A DNA stretch of 64,000 bases from contig CM018051.1 in the NCBI GenBank assembly GCA_008638375.1, forward strand, positions 31,442,740-31,506,739, in the 5' to 3' direction. The translations under genes were made by a program, and so were the position numbers. This DNA comes from Nyssa sinensis. Lineage: Eukaryota; Streptophyta; Magnoliopsida; Cornales; Nyssaceae. Below the pieces are notes generated by a model, which saw only the letters and a program-made list of their open reading frames with translations, was not told the DNA's origin and ran no database searches. How positions within the stretch are numbered: position 1 is the stretch's first letter; every line of letters begins with the position of its first letter. Positions 22,481 through 34,336 of the stretch are shown piece after piece.

Positions 22481-22670
22481 TACAGGTTCGATAGTGAGTC
22501 ATGGGAGATATGACTAGAGTTAAGACTGTTAGATATGACTGACATTTATTATTGTCTTACACATTGACTGGTCATCTCATTGGTTACTTCATTGGTTCTT
22601 TCACTGGTTATTTCATTGGTTATCTCACTGGTTATCTCATTGGTTAGCTTCATTGGTTCTATTCACAGTC

Positions 22671-24227
22671 ATGGTAAACACGAGGCAAGGTCCGTTGCCC
22701 ATGGATCGTTTAGAACAACTGGAAAGAATGATGTGGACTATCATTGAAAGTCTACCACGGATTCAGGTTGGTGCTAAGCAACCAGCACAGCCAGTACAAC
22801 AGGAGCAGCCTGTCAATGCAGGCGACAATGCCAGAAATCGCCAAGGAAACGAGCGAGACGCTGCATACTTATATGAGCGGTTTCAGAAAATGAAACCCCT
22901 GACTTTCGACGGTACGGGAGGAGCCACTATAGCTGAGGAGTGGTTATTAGAGATGAACAGGATCTTCAAAATCCTGATATGTACTGAAGTCCAAAAAGTG
23001 GCATATGCCACTTATATGCTCAAAGGAATGGCACATAAATGGTGGATGATAGAGGAAGATAAAGAGCCAGGCATGAACTGGCAACGATTCACTGATATCT
23101 TCAACAAGAAGTACTTCTCCCAAGAAGTACAAAACCGAAGAGTTGCAGAGTTTATGGTACTGCAACAGGGGGGAATGACGGTAGAGCAATACGAGGCCAA
23201 ATTTACTGAATTGGCCAGGTTTGCTCCAAGTGCTGTCAATACCGAAGATCTGAAAGCTCGCAAGTTCGAGGAGGGATTGAGATGGGCTATCAAGGATAGA
23301 CTGGTACCTCATCGACTGGCTACCTATGATGATGTAGTAGAGACAGCTCACTTCCTGGCAACCAAGACGACACAATCTCTTCAGCGACTAGCCGAGTTAT
23401 ACATCAGAGAGATTGTTAGACTTCACGGAGTTCCAGTATCGATTGTTTCTGATAGGGACCCCCGGTTCGTATCACGATTCTGGAAAGGACTACAACAAGT
23501 TATGGGCACGGAACTGAGTCTTAGCACTGCGTATCATCCCGAGACCGACGGCCAATCGGAAAGGACGATACAGACTTTAGAAGACTTACTGCGTTTCTGT
23601 GTCATAGACTTTGAAGGGAGTTGGGAAGATCAGTTGCCATTGGTCGAGTTCACGTACAATAATAGCTATCAAGCTAGTATTGGTATGGTGCCATATGAGG
23701 CATTATACGGCAGGAAGTGCCGATCACCACTGTGTTGGACAGAGGTGGGAGAAAGGAAACTCTATGGGCCAGAGATAGTGGAACAGACTGCACAAAAGAT
23801 ACAACAGATCCGACAGCGTTTATTAGCAACTCAAAGTCGACAGAAAAGCTATGCGAATGTTCACCGACGAGACTTAGAGTTTGCGAAAGACGATTATGTG
23901 TACTTGAAAGTATCACCCATGGAAGGGGTAGTCAGGTTTGGCAAGAGGGGAAAGCTTGGCCCCAGATACATTAGGCCATTCAGGATCACGAAGAGGGTTG
24001 GACCCGTAGCTTACGAGCTTGCCTTACCATCGGAGTTAGCACATGTTCACAATGTGTTTCATGTCTCGATGCTAAGGAAGTGTATACAGAGTGCAGATCA
24101 AGTGATCGAGCACGAACCGCTAGACGTCCAGGAAAATCTGAGTTACATAGAGCATCCAGTTCAGATTTTGGATCGTCGAGATCAGGTACTACGGAACAAG
24201 ACTATTCCATTAGTCAAAGTTCTGTAG
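22671..24227 (+). CDS. Gag-integrase fusion protein, 518 aa, element B
   Basis: The chosen start is ATG 22671 (MVNTRQGP), the usual Tekay-type gag start; the frame is open to TAG 24225-24227. Residues 1 to about 223 are the capsid part of gag ([67 protein letters not shown]). Residues from about 224 are the second half of integrase: [16 protein letters not shown], the second catalytic Asp in SDRDPRF, the Glu in [10 protein letters not shown], then a GPRY-type domain ([11 protein letters not shown]) and the start of the chromodomain ([14 protein letters not shown]). Missing are the gag zinc knuckle, protease, RT, RNase H, the integrase HHCC domain and the first catalytic Asp. The stop falls at a chromodomain Trp (TGG in K), removing its C-terminus. 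No integrase activity is expected; particle assembly or chromatin-binding roles are speculation. Confidence 0.8.
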   Translation: MVNTRQGPLPMDRLEQLERMMWTIIESLPRIQVGAKQPAQPVQQEQPVNAGDNARNRQGNERDAAYLYERFQKMKPLTFDGTGGATIAEEWLLEMNRIFKILICTEVQKVAYATYMLKGMAHKWWMIEEDKEPGMNWQRFTDIFNKKYFSQEVQNRRVAEFMVLQQGGMTVEQYEAKFTELARFAPSAVNTEDLKARKFEEGLRWAIKDRLVPHRLATYDDVVETAHFLATKTTQSLQRLAELYIREIVRLHGVPVSIVSDRDPRFVSRFWKGLQQVMGTELSLSTAYHPETDGQSERTIQTLEDLLRFCVIDFEGSWEDQLPLVEFTYNNSYQASIGMVPYEALYGRKCRSPLCWTEVGERKLYGPEIVEQTAQKIQQIRQRLLATQSRQKSYANVHRRDLEFAKDDYVYLKVSPMEGVVRFGKRGKLGPRYIRPFRITKRVGPVAYELALPSELAHVHNVFHVSMLRKCIQSADQVIEHEPLDVQENLSYIEHPVQILDRRDQVLRNKTIPLVKVL

Positions 24228-24340
24228 AGGAATCACCGGATGGAAGAGGCTACTTGGGAGCAAGAAGATGATATGCGCGCCAAGTACCCACACTTATTTT
24301 CATAGTAGTATATGCTAAGTTTGAGGACAAACTTATTTTT

Positions 24341-24353
24341 AAGCAGGTAAGAA
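24341..24353 (+). promoter_or_regulatory. Polypurine tract of element B
   Basis: AAGCAGGTAAGAA immediately precedes the 3' LTR at 24354; it is purine-rich but interrupted by one C and one T. K has a cleaner tract at the same place. Confidence 0.7.
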
Positions 24354-27300
24354 TGTAATATCCTGACCCGGGATACGTCACATATACCGAGGTAGGTCGG
24401 TTAACACATGTAACTTGAATGGTAAGATATGTATATCATAGTATTTTCATGGAAATGAATGACTGGAACTGTGAATGATGGAAATGAATGATCAAGACTG
24501 GGTAACACTCGAGCCCCACAAGGCATTGCATCGTAATGCGTGCATGCACGTATTTCCATGCATGCATACGTGAACATAGATACATAGCTCGATTAAAATG
24601 AGTGTATGTGTATACGATTAAAAATGGAATTGTACCCCTACATATGCATGTATATACATGTATAAAAACATATATTTGGTGTGTATGTATATATTTATAT
24701 ATATATATATGATATGATGTATTTATGTATATATGTATATATACATAAGAAATAAAAAGAAAGAAAAGGAAAAAGGGGAAACTGCCCTTGGGCAGATGCA
24801 GGTACATTGCATGTGAGGTGTGTATGTGTCGGTTGGGTGAAGTGTGTGTGTGTTATATATATATAATATGATATATGTATATATAAGTGCCCAACAAGTC
24901 TCCCCAAGCCATTAATGCAAAGTTTGCATTTGGCAGAGGGAATACAGACCCTAGGTCAAGGAAAGGGGCCATAGAAGGGGGAGAAACCGAGAGAGAGAGA
25001 GAGAGAGAAAAGAGAGAGAGGTGGTGGAAACCTTTTCTCTATATATGAACCTACGGTTGTGGGTTTAAAGGCAAAAAGAAGACCAAGATTGAGAGAACAC
25101 ATTAGCAAAGAACTCAGGAGCATAAACAGGAAGTTTGGAGGGTCAAAGTGGGCTAAATCCGAACACCTAGGTAAGCAAGTTTAGTTCTGTTTTTACGATT
25201 TAAAGCATGAAGCTTATATATAATTATAGGGTCTAAACAAGCATGAAAAATGGAATTTATTGCAAAAAGAATGAAGTTAAATGGTTAAGAAACCATAGAG
25301 AAAATCTAAGTTGCAGGTCATAGAGAATAATCGGCCGAGGGTCACTTTATGCATTAAACCTTGTTTAAATCGACCCAAGCATGACCCTATGATATGCAGA
25401 AAACTGTTAGAAGCAATTAGGGGTCAAAACAGTGCTTAAAACGCCATGAAAATGGAAACTGTCACTTGGCCGGAGAATCGGCCGGAGACATTTAAACTCT
25501 ATTTCGTGAAGAACTGATAGTTCAAATTGAAAACAAAGGTTAGAAATATAATCTACATAAAAAAGGGAATGAAATGGCATTCAAAATGGGGGGAAAATCC
25601 ATCGGAAACCGGTGACCGTCGCCGGAGAAGGTCACTGTGCACTGTCGGAACCCTACCGGAGACGTGGGGAAGACGACCGGAAAGTCGTGGGGGCTATCGG
25701 GTCAAAACTGGGACGGATCCGGGTTCGGATCGGGTCGGTAACCGACCGAAAATAAACGGAGCCAAAGCTGTGTCGTTTTGGGTTTTTAATTTAAATGGGA
25801 TTGGGCTTGTTTGGTTACATGTATAGTAAATTGGAATTGGGTTTGGGGTTATCCAGACCAAGGATGGGATAGAAAATCAGGGTTATTGAAATCCGGTTTT
25901 TCAAATGAAGTGAACCGTTTGGTTCAGGGGAAGGGTGGACCGGTTTAGGGTTTCTGGTCTTGAACCAACTGGTTCAGACCGTAGCTTTAGGAAATTGTAA
26001 ACCGGCCCCAAATGTTTTGAAAAATTACACTAAAGCCCAAACAGAAAATTAATTAAATATTAATTTTTACAATAATGCCCCTATTTCAAATATGGGTCAA
26101 ACGAAGTCCAAACGATACAAATGAATAGTCAAAACCTAATATCTCGAACGTTCTGAGTCCAATGGTGGGGTCCGTTTTACAAGATGTGACCCCGAAGGAT
26201 AAAATACCGCAAAAGTGCAAAATGACTATTTTGCCCTTTTAGTACAAAAGTCCAAATGGAATTCTGCGAAAGCCTAAACCGACTTTCTTCGGCGTTCCGG
26301 ACTCAATGGTAAAGTCTAAAATAGTATTTGAAATACTTATGATAGAAAGGCATAAAATTTGATGAATAGCATTTATTCTGAAACGTATTCACTGATATAT
26401 AGGAAACTCGAAAGGCAAGGGTACACTCAGGGATTTCTGAGATAGAAGCACGATAGAGGTAAGCGGATCACTCTCTCTTACATGTGGTGTTTCCACAAGC
26501 CAAGTTTATTCTTTTACTGCCAAACTCGTACTCTTGAATGTATTGATATCCTTGTGTTCCACATTTCGATATTTTCTATCTTGTGGATATTTGATTGACT
26601 GATGTATCATTGTTATCCTGTTTGACTGTGCTTTGAAAGCAACTCATGTTATTACTATCCACAATGAGATATTGTTCTATCTCGTGGACATTGCTTGACT
26701 GTTATATCATTGTTATCATCTTTAACCATGCCTTGAAAGGCCTCTTGTTGTATCCTTATTGAATGAATGATATTCCATTTATATTCTATGGAATTACTTA
26801 TGATCATGACATGTTTATGAACACGGGGGTTGTGCTCAGTCACAACACCCATCTGATGCTATCTGATTGAATGGGACCTACGGGTCAAGTCCGTGAACGG
26901 ACAAATGGCAATTTACTGGAATTGATTGGGGGGTATGCCGGGCCCCAAAAGATCGAGGGTCTGCCGAGCCCTGAAACAGAATAACAGCATCTCTTATGAT
27001 TGACAGAACTTGATTGATTGAATGGCACTATTCCTTATGATTCTTCAAGTCTTGAAGGACTTGTATTGATTGATTTGATTGTGATCGGTTCATTGTGGCA
27101 GTACTTCATTGTTGTTATATTTTCATTTTACACTATTACTCCTAATTGTGTATTGTGATTACTTTTCATTGGCCCTCGTGGCAATTGTTTCCATTGGCCC
27201 TCGTGGCGATTATGTTCATTGACTATCACAGCATCTCCTTCCTTATGATTGGTTATCATTATTTTATTCATGGATTCACATTGATCATCGATACCAGTGT

Positions 27301-27722
27301 TGGAGATCTGTTTTACTTACTGAGCTTTGTAGCTCATTCCACCCCATTTACCCCCATTTCAGGTGATGACGCCGCGAGACCCCAGTAGGAGTCTGAGAGC
27401 ATAGGGGGACATTTTGAAGTATTGTATCAGTCTATGTTAGTTCTCCCATGTATTCACCACCCCCGAGTGCTGGTTACGTTTTAGTTCTCATTTTGAATTA
27501 TGTAGAACTATGTCATGTATTTAATAGACTTCTGCTGTTTAATTTATTTTAAAAAGACTTCTGCTGGATTACTGTAATTGATAAAGACTTCCGCTGTTCA
27601 TTGTTTAAAATTTTAGTACATTGCATATTAGTACTATGATACAAGAATGGAAAAAGTAGGGACGGCCTTCGGGTCGGCCCCGCGACACGAGATCCGCATA
27701 GGGTGGGTTTCGGGTCGTGACA
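24354..27722 (+). mobile_element. 3' LTR of B, full length (3369 bp)
   Basis: It starts TGTAATATCCTGACCCGGG and ends TTTCGGGTCGTGACA. It includes a candidate promoter (25038-25047), a (GA)n tract (about 24991-25019), a palindrome at 26217-26235 and the U5 part shared with LTR A. It has no coding capacity of its own; the open frame at 27146-27388 is conserved with the 5' LTR only because the LTRs are copies. Confidence 0.95.
25038..25047 (+). promoter_or_regulatory. TATA box of LTR B
   Basis: CTCTATATATGA-type sequence follows a (GA)n tract and is followed by GAACCTACGG. It lies about 690 bp into the LTR, as expected for the end of U3. The 5' LTR has lost this segment. Confidence 0.6.
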
Positions 27723-29394
27723 TAATACATTAATACAATACATATTCGATTGCCCTAAGGGCTTATTAGATATTCTTACATTGTCTACTAATGCAAAACG
27801 TACTACTAGAGTTCATAGGTTCCTCAAAAGAAACTACATAAACATATCTTCCCAGAAACAGCTAGACTCATCGCCATCGTCCTTAAGACCCTGTCTGCTG
27901 TGCATCACCTGAAAGGGGGGTCCGAACAAAGTCCGGGTAAGCTAATCTAAGCTTGTGAGCAATTCCAGTATTCGTCATGGGGTTTTCAATTAGCAGTGGT
28001 TTTTAGTACATAAAAGTTTGTAAAATAATCACCGCCAATTGTTCATACACTTTGAATACAGAATATATGCATTCCTTAAAACATGTAGCTTTGAAACATT
28101 TAAAGTATTCAAGCTAAACTTATACATATGAACTTCAAAACATATAACATATCATGTATTTCATAAACAGAGTATATAAAACTCAAAACATATGCACATT
28201 GAAAGTGAGGGTAAAAACCTGCTTCCAATTTTCAAATCATTTGTCATCTTATCACTTCCATTAGTGGAATCCGTTTCGAACCAGACTCCCATCTTACTTA
28301 TAAATGGAGATATCTCATTTGCCTGGGGGATTAGATCCTGCTACCGGGCATTTCACATGACAGGTTAATGAGTTACAATAAGAACCCAAAATACTGACTA
28401 TGTGGTTTGTGACAGGTCAATGAGATCCGAAGAAACCCAAAATGCTGCCTGTGTGCTTATGCACCATTATCTTATAAAATATTTATCATGTGACTTTTCT
28501 CATAGATACTTTTCATAACTTCGTAATAAACATTCGTATACTTGAAATAAGCAAATTCAAAATATTTAACAATAATTGCATTTTAACTAGACATGCTGAA
28601 AAGTATTTGAAGGAAAAACTGTTACAGAAACCAATTACTGAGCATGTCACAATGGGGTTATAAAATAGAACAATTAAAAACTGAATCATGTAAACACTGA
28701 ATTTGGAATTTCAAACATTTCATATCTTTGCATTAAAACTGTAATGACTTGAAAATTTTTTTTTTGGAATAGATAAATTTTTTTTTTTTATTATTATTAG
28801 TATTATTATTATTAACATTATTGTGTTATGTGTGTGAGGGTATATATGGTGAGGCATGTATATATGTATATGTTAAGTGTGTGTTATGTGCATATATTCA
28901 TATACATATTTAATGTAATTAAATATGTATATATATGTATATGGATATATATATATATATATATATCAGCCGTGTGGTGCTGCGTGGTGTGTGTGACACT
29001 TATACAATATACATAAAATGTAAAAAAAAAAAAAAAATTATCAAGGTGGGACAAGAAGTAGGAAAAGAGAAAAGAAAACAAAAGAAAAAGAGGAGGGAAA
29101 GGAAGTCAAATAAAGTGGCTGCAATAAGTATATATATTATATATGTGTGTTGTATAGTAGCAGGTTGCGTGAAGCAAGAAGAAAAGAAGAAAAAAAAAAA
29201 GAAAGAGAGAAAAGAAAGTAGGGGCGGTGCAGGCATCAATATATATATATATATATATATATTTATGTGTGGCGTAGTATAGGTGCAGAGGAAAAGAGAA
29301 CAGCGGTTGCAGCGTCCCACCAGTAGCCGCAAAATCAAGTGGTGATGGCAGGTAGTAGGTGTTGGAGTGTGCAGAGGGACTTCAGGGTCTGATT

Positions 29395-29395
<1 letters not shown>

Positions 29396-29433
<38 letters not shown>
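29396..29433. repeat. (GA)n microsatellite in the D 5' LTR
   Basis: This is a GA run of about 36 bp; the same site in the 3' LTR (about 44912-44933) has about 20 bp. It has changed length since insertion. Confidence 0.9.
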
Positions 29434-29439
<6 letters not shown>

Positions 29440-32400
29440 ATGTATATGCAAATAGGTTCACTGAGTTAGGAAGAAAATCAGAAAAATAGAGAGAAAGAGA
29501 GGAAACTACGTGGGAAGGCCGATGGTCCAAAGAGCTTGAACCAGAGGTGAAGCAGAAGAGAGGAGAGGTCGGCTAGAGAGAGAAATCCAGAAAAAGTGGT
29601 GAGTGGTTCCGGCTCTGATTTCTCATTCTTTTTGCATGTTAAATTATTTTGAGTTTAGGGTCTTGTAGTGTATCAAATGTAGATTATCTTGCAAAAAGAA
29701 CAATTGAAAAATACTAAAAAATAAAGAGAACTTTGGAGTTGCAGGTTAGGAAAATTTTAGGGTTCATGGATATTTCATGCATAGAATCATGTTTAAATAA
29801 CTTTTATACAATCCTATAAAGATAGGAAGAATGTTAGGATGAATTTAGAAGCAAAAACAGTGATGAAATCACTGAAAAACCGAGGCTGCCGGAATCTGGG
29901 TTGGTGGCCGGAGAACTGATCTGGGTATGGGTGAAACCAATGTGTTTAAAACTGAAATGTGTTCTAAAAGATTGCTTAAGGTCCTAGGGTTCATTTGGTA
30001 GGAAAAAGGGAAATTTTGGATGTGAAAATAGGAAGAAAAACATAAGGGTTGGTCGCGGTCTCCGGCGATATGGCCGGAGAAGACGACCGGAGGACTGATT
30101 GGAGAATCGGGGGCGACCTGGGTCTCGTTTGGGCCAGTTGATTTTGAATTGGGCCTATTTAATTGAAGGGGTTTGGGCCAAATTAAATTTTAAAGACTTG
30201 GGCTCTGATTTAAAAAGAAATTGGGCTGTGGTGTCACGACCCGAAACCCACCCTAAACGGATCACCGGATCGCGATCGCCGCCCCGAGACCCGAGGGCCC
30301 CGAGACAAGGCTCACATCTGCAGCGGTATCGAATAGATGTGCTACACATGATTGCGGAAGCGTGAAAAACTTTTTCTTTTCTTTTCTCATTTTTAAATTA
30401 TGCACATCCGTCCGATACTGCTGTTTCATACATAGCATACATGGTTACACATTCAGAGTATAACTAAAACTTAAAGACTTCATACATCGATACAATACAT
30501 ATTCAGCTACCCTGAGGGCTTATTACATATTCTTACTTGTCTATTAATACAAAACGTACTGCTAATATTTATAGGTTCTTCAAAAAAAACTACTTAAACA
30601 TATCTTTCCAAAAACAGCCAGACTCATCGTCAATGTCCTTAAGGCCCTGTCTGCTGCATCACCTGAAAGGGGGGTCCGAACAAAGTCCGGGTAAGCTCAT
30701 CTAAGCTTGTGAGCAATTCCAGTGTTCGTCATGGGGTTTTCAATTAGCAGTGGTTTTTAGTACATAAGAGTGTAAACATTCACTGCCAATTGCTTATACA
30801 ATTTAGAATACAAAGTACATGCATTCTTAAAACAATAGCTTTGAAACATTTTAAGTATTCAAGCTATACTTATACTTGTCAAATGGGGTGTATAACTCGG
30901 AACATATGCATTTCAAATAAATAGCTTTGAAACATTTAAAGTATTCAAGCTAAGCTCGTACTTCTTAAAATAGAGTATATAACTCAAAACATATGCATTT
31001 CAAATAGCTTGAAACATTAAGATATTCAAGCAAAACTCGTACTTCATCAGATAAAGTATATAACTTTAAACCACATCAATATGTATTTGAAAATGAGGGT
31101 AAAACTTGCTTTCATTTCCAAAATCACTTTGTTATCTTTTCTCTTTAATTAGGTGGAATCTGTTTCGAACCAGACTCCCATTTTACTGCCAATACTGTCG
31201 ATCTCATTTGCCTGGGGGATTAGATCCTGCTACCGGGCATTTACTGTTGAATCCCGAAGGATTTCAACATCACATAGGGTGGTACTTAGTACCATTTATC
31301 TTGTAAAACATTTATCACATAACTTCTTCAATAGATACTTTCATGAATATTAAAACATGAAATGTATATTTTCTACAATAGGGCTTCAAATAGTTGTAAC
31401 TATCAAACTCAGGATATTTAACATAATTTGGCATTTAAAACTTTAGACATGCTGAAATATGTTTTAAGAAAACTATGATAGATACCAATCACTGTGCATG
31501 TCATAATAGAATTATAAAACAGTGCTATTAAAAGCTAAATCATGTAAATACTGAATTTGAAACTTCAAATACTTCATATCTTTAAGCTTAAAACTTTTTC
31601 AAATCCATGGAGTTAAATTTCCAATTCAAACACAGGGTTACTCACCTTGATTCTTTAGGGTTAGTGCTAAGAATGCGCTTTCCCACTTTCCTTGTAGTTC
31701 CTAAGAACAATTCATAAACACCTCATCAACTTCACATTCATTGAAATATCATCTCGATATTCCATAACTTATGCTTACACCGTAGTAGATCCTAAAACGA
31801 TTTCACAATTTCATAGGTACTTAATTTAACTCGTACTTGTAACCTATGACATAATTTAACGTGTTAGAAATTGAATTTATTTCAATTTATACTCTTCTGG
31901 GAGTTCTATTAACTTTAATTTAAAGTTATTTATTTGACATGTTTACGTGTCGTGTCTTTTCGTATTTCATTTCTCGTACTTGCCTTAGTATTAGTACTTT
32001 GGCACTACTCTAATTTATAGTCATCTGACAGATGCTATTCATCAAATTTTATGTCTTTTTATTTTAGACATTTCTTTTGGTCGAATAGACTCTACCATTG
32101 AGTCCGGAGTGTCGAAGAAAGTCGGTTTAGGCTTTCCTAACATTAAATTCGGACTGTTATATGTAAAAGGAAAAAATGGTCATTTATCGTTTTACGTGTC
32201 ATATTTTTCTGTACTTCATTTCGAAATTTGGACTCCATTTTTGAGTCCAAGATGTCAAAGAAAGTCAATTTAGACCTTCTCTGATCTCATTTCGGCTTTA
32301 GGGGTACCAGGGGCATTTTGGTCTTTTTACCCCTTTACGTGTCTTTATTTTTTGGGACCCCGTTTCATGTTGTGGACCTCACCATTGGACTCAGAAGGTC

Positions 32401-32867
32401 CAAGATAGTAAGATTACACTAATAACTTGTAAAGTTTGGGTCAAGGGTATTTTGGTCATTTACCCCTCACGTGTATTTATTTTTTCGGGCCCCGTCTCGT
32501 AAAACGGACCCTACCATTAATCTCAGAATGTCCAAAATAGTAAAATTACACTATTCATATGCTTAATTTGGACTTCGTTTGCTCTATTTATGCCACAAGG
32601 GCAAAATAGTAATTTAACCTTATTTATTAAATAATTAAATTAATTATTTAATTATTTAATTATTTTCCAGGGGCTTTATTGCATAATATTTCCCTCAGTT
32701 GGGCCATAGTATAATTTTCTAAAGCCCAGGGGTCAATCCGTAATAACCAAAAGTATTGGTTTATTTCATTTTAATTAATTTAGAAAAACCAAAGGGTTCA
32801 GTTAAAATATAAGTGAACCGGTCTGGTTCAGTGGTAACCCAACCGGTCTATCCGGTTTATTACGTGT

Positions 32868-32892
32868 GGCTGACGTCATCATGACGTCAGCC
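32868..32892. promoter_or_regulatory. Double TGACGTCA palindrome in LTR E
   Basis: Two 12-bp arms, GGCTGACGTCAT and its reverse complement, flank a single C, so the whole 25 bp is a perfect inverted repeat with two TGACGTCA cores. TGACG motifs, especially in pairs (as-1-like), are known binding sites of plant TGA-type bZIP factors. It lies about 0.9 kb downstream of the best TATA candidate in transcript orientation, so its regulatory role is inferred only. Confidence 0.6.
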
Positions 32893-33793
32893 CCTAGGTC
32901 TCTTTTTAAATCAACCGACAATCCAAAACGACGGCGTTTTAATTAATCGGTGGCAAGCCCAGAGGCTGCCACCTGTCCGAGTCGACTCAGCCCCATTTTT
33001 AAAACGAGTTGACTCGTCTTCATCTTCCCCACTCCACCGACTGAAAAACCCTAGTTTCAGTCTCCCTTTTTCTTCTATTTCGTGGGTTTCTACTCCATTG
33101 TTTCTCACTGTTTCTACCCTAATCCATTACTAGAACATTGGTTAAGGGTTTGGCATTCGTTTTAGGGTTCAAAACGAACTCTTTGTTTCGGTTTAAGAGG
33201 TGATAATCCGAACTGTTAGTTCGGTCGTATAGGTTCATTTCTTGATGGTTTTTCATGATCTTTGGCTTGTTATGATCCCCTCTTCATGGGGATCCATATC
33301 TCGCTCTTAAATATCAAATTAACACAAAGTAAAAAGGATTGGGTCTTATACCCGTAACCTGCAACTCATTATTTGAAGGCCATTGTTTGTGATTTCTGGT
33401 CGCGGTCGCACGTTTTTATAACCTTCATGGCTTCTTCTTGAAGCCTTGATACTCCAAAACAAGTTTAAAGGAAGTTGATTCAGACCTGCCATGGGCAAGG
33501 TCTTCAATGGCTGTCCTAACTGGGTTTCGTATTTTTAGGTGGTTTGAAGCTCAAAATCCATAGATAATCGAGTCTAAATATGTCCTACATATCATATATA
33601 GAAAATGGAAGCTTTAAATCAGTTTATATATAGAGAAATTCTAGAGAGAGAAAAAGTGGAAGCTTGAGTTTTTCTCACCTTTCACCACTGTTTTCTCTTT
33701 CTTTCTTGCTCCAAACTCTTCTTCTATCTCCTCAGTTCTTCTTCTTTGGTTTCTTTCGTGAGAGAACAACATGCTTTGCATGTTTTGGGTTTG

Positions 33794-33801
33794 TCTTATA
33801 T
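33794..33801 (-). promoter_or_regulatory. TATA box candidate of LTR E
   Basis: The minus strand reads CCTATATAAGAC, a near-consensus TATA box about 540 bp from the LTR's 5' end. The corresponding sites in F and C (about 39857 and 50157) read TTTTAAAG and look weaker. Confidence 0.45.
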
Positions 33802-34336
33802 AGGAAGAAACCGACCTCTCTCTCTCCTCATTTTCTCTCTCTACTGTTCTCTCTCTCTTCTTTCTGATTGTAGCCCTACACTAGCCCCTCACTTCTCATC
33901 AATTTTGTTTTTTCTCTTTTCCACTTTACATTAAATTTTTGTAAGATATTTCATATATATATACATATAATATAATACACACACTTACATGTGAAGAAAC
34001 ACACACTAGCCGACACACACACACACTGCACTGTTCACCTACTGTTCATATATGTATATAATTTATATATATAGATATTCTTCCTTGTATACATGTATTT
34101 ATATATATACATATTTATACAGATTTCATAATATACACACACAATACACCATAATGTGTGTATATGTGTGCTTATTTATATTTAATTTTAACCATTAAAT
34201 ATATTCCAATATCATAGATTAATTAATTTATTTAATTAATCAATTTTCCTCTTTAGTGTAAATTCCTTTACACAACTTTTTCATTGCCTCGTAATGCGTG
34301 CTATATGACCCGGTATCCCGGGTCGGGATATTACAT

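Larger units (their letters stand above)
20798..27722 (+). mobile_element. Element B: non-autonomous Tekay-type element with a gag-integrase fusion
   Basis: A complete insertion is flanked by perfect 5-bp duplications TAATA (20793-20797 and 27723-27727) and lies inside LTR C. It has a 5' LTR (20798-22465), PBS (22469-22480), one open frame (22671-24227), a short polypurine tract (24341-24353) and a 3' LTR (24354-27722). The LTRs look about 99 per cent identical by eye where they align, so the insertion is young. The internal region is only 1888 bp; RT, RNase H and protease are absent, so it depends on other elements. Confidence 0.95.
30232..34335 (-). mobile_element. Solo LTR E (4104 bp), family of C and F
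   Basis: It runs TGTCACGACCCG (30232) to CGGGTCGGGATATTACA (34335) and is flanked by TGTGG (30227-30231) and TGAGG (34336-34340). The empty site in the D 3' LTR reads TGAGG, so one base has mutated. There is no PBS or internal sequence. It holds three divergent copies of a roughly 90-bp unit (about 30826-31060), about 137-bp repeated modules (32080-32560), the TGACGTCA double palindrome (32868-32892) and a minus-strand TATATAAG at about 33794-33801. It has no coding capacity; the pyrimidine-rich open frames near 33664-33934 are low-complexity. Confidence 0.95.

Noticed and set aside
29000..29530. 176-codon minus-strand frame
   Set aside because: It runs through GA, TA and A-rich microsatellites in the D LTR, is low-complexity, and is broken in the 3' LTR copy.
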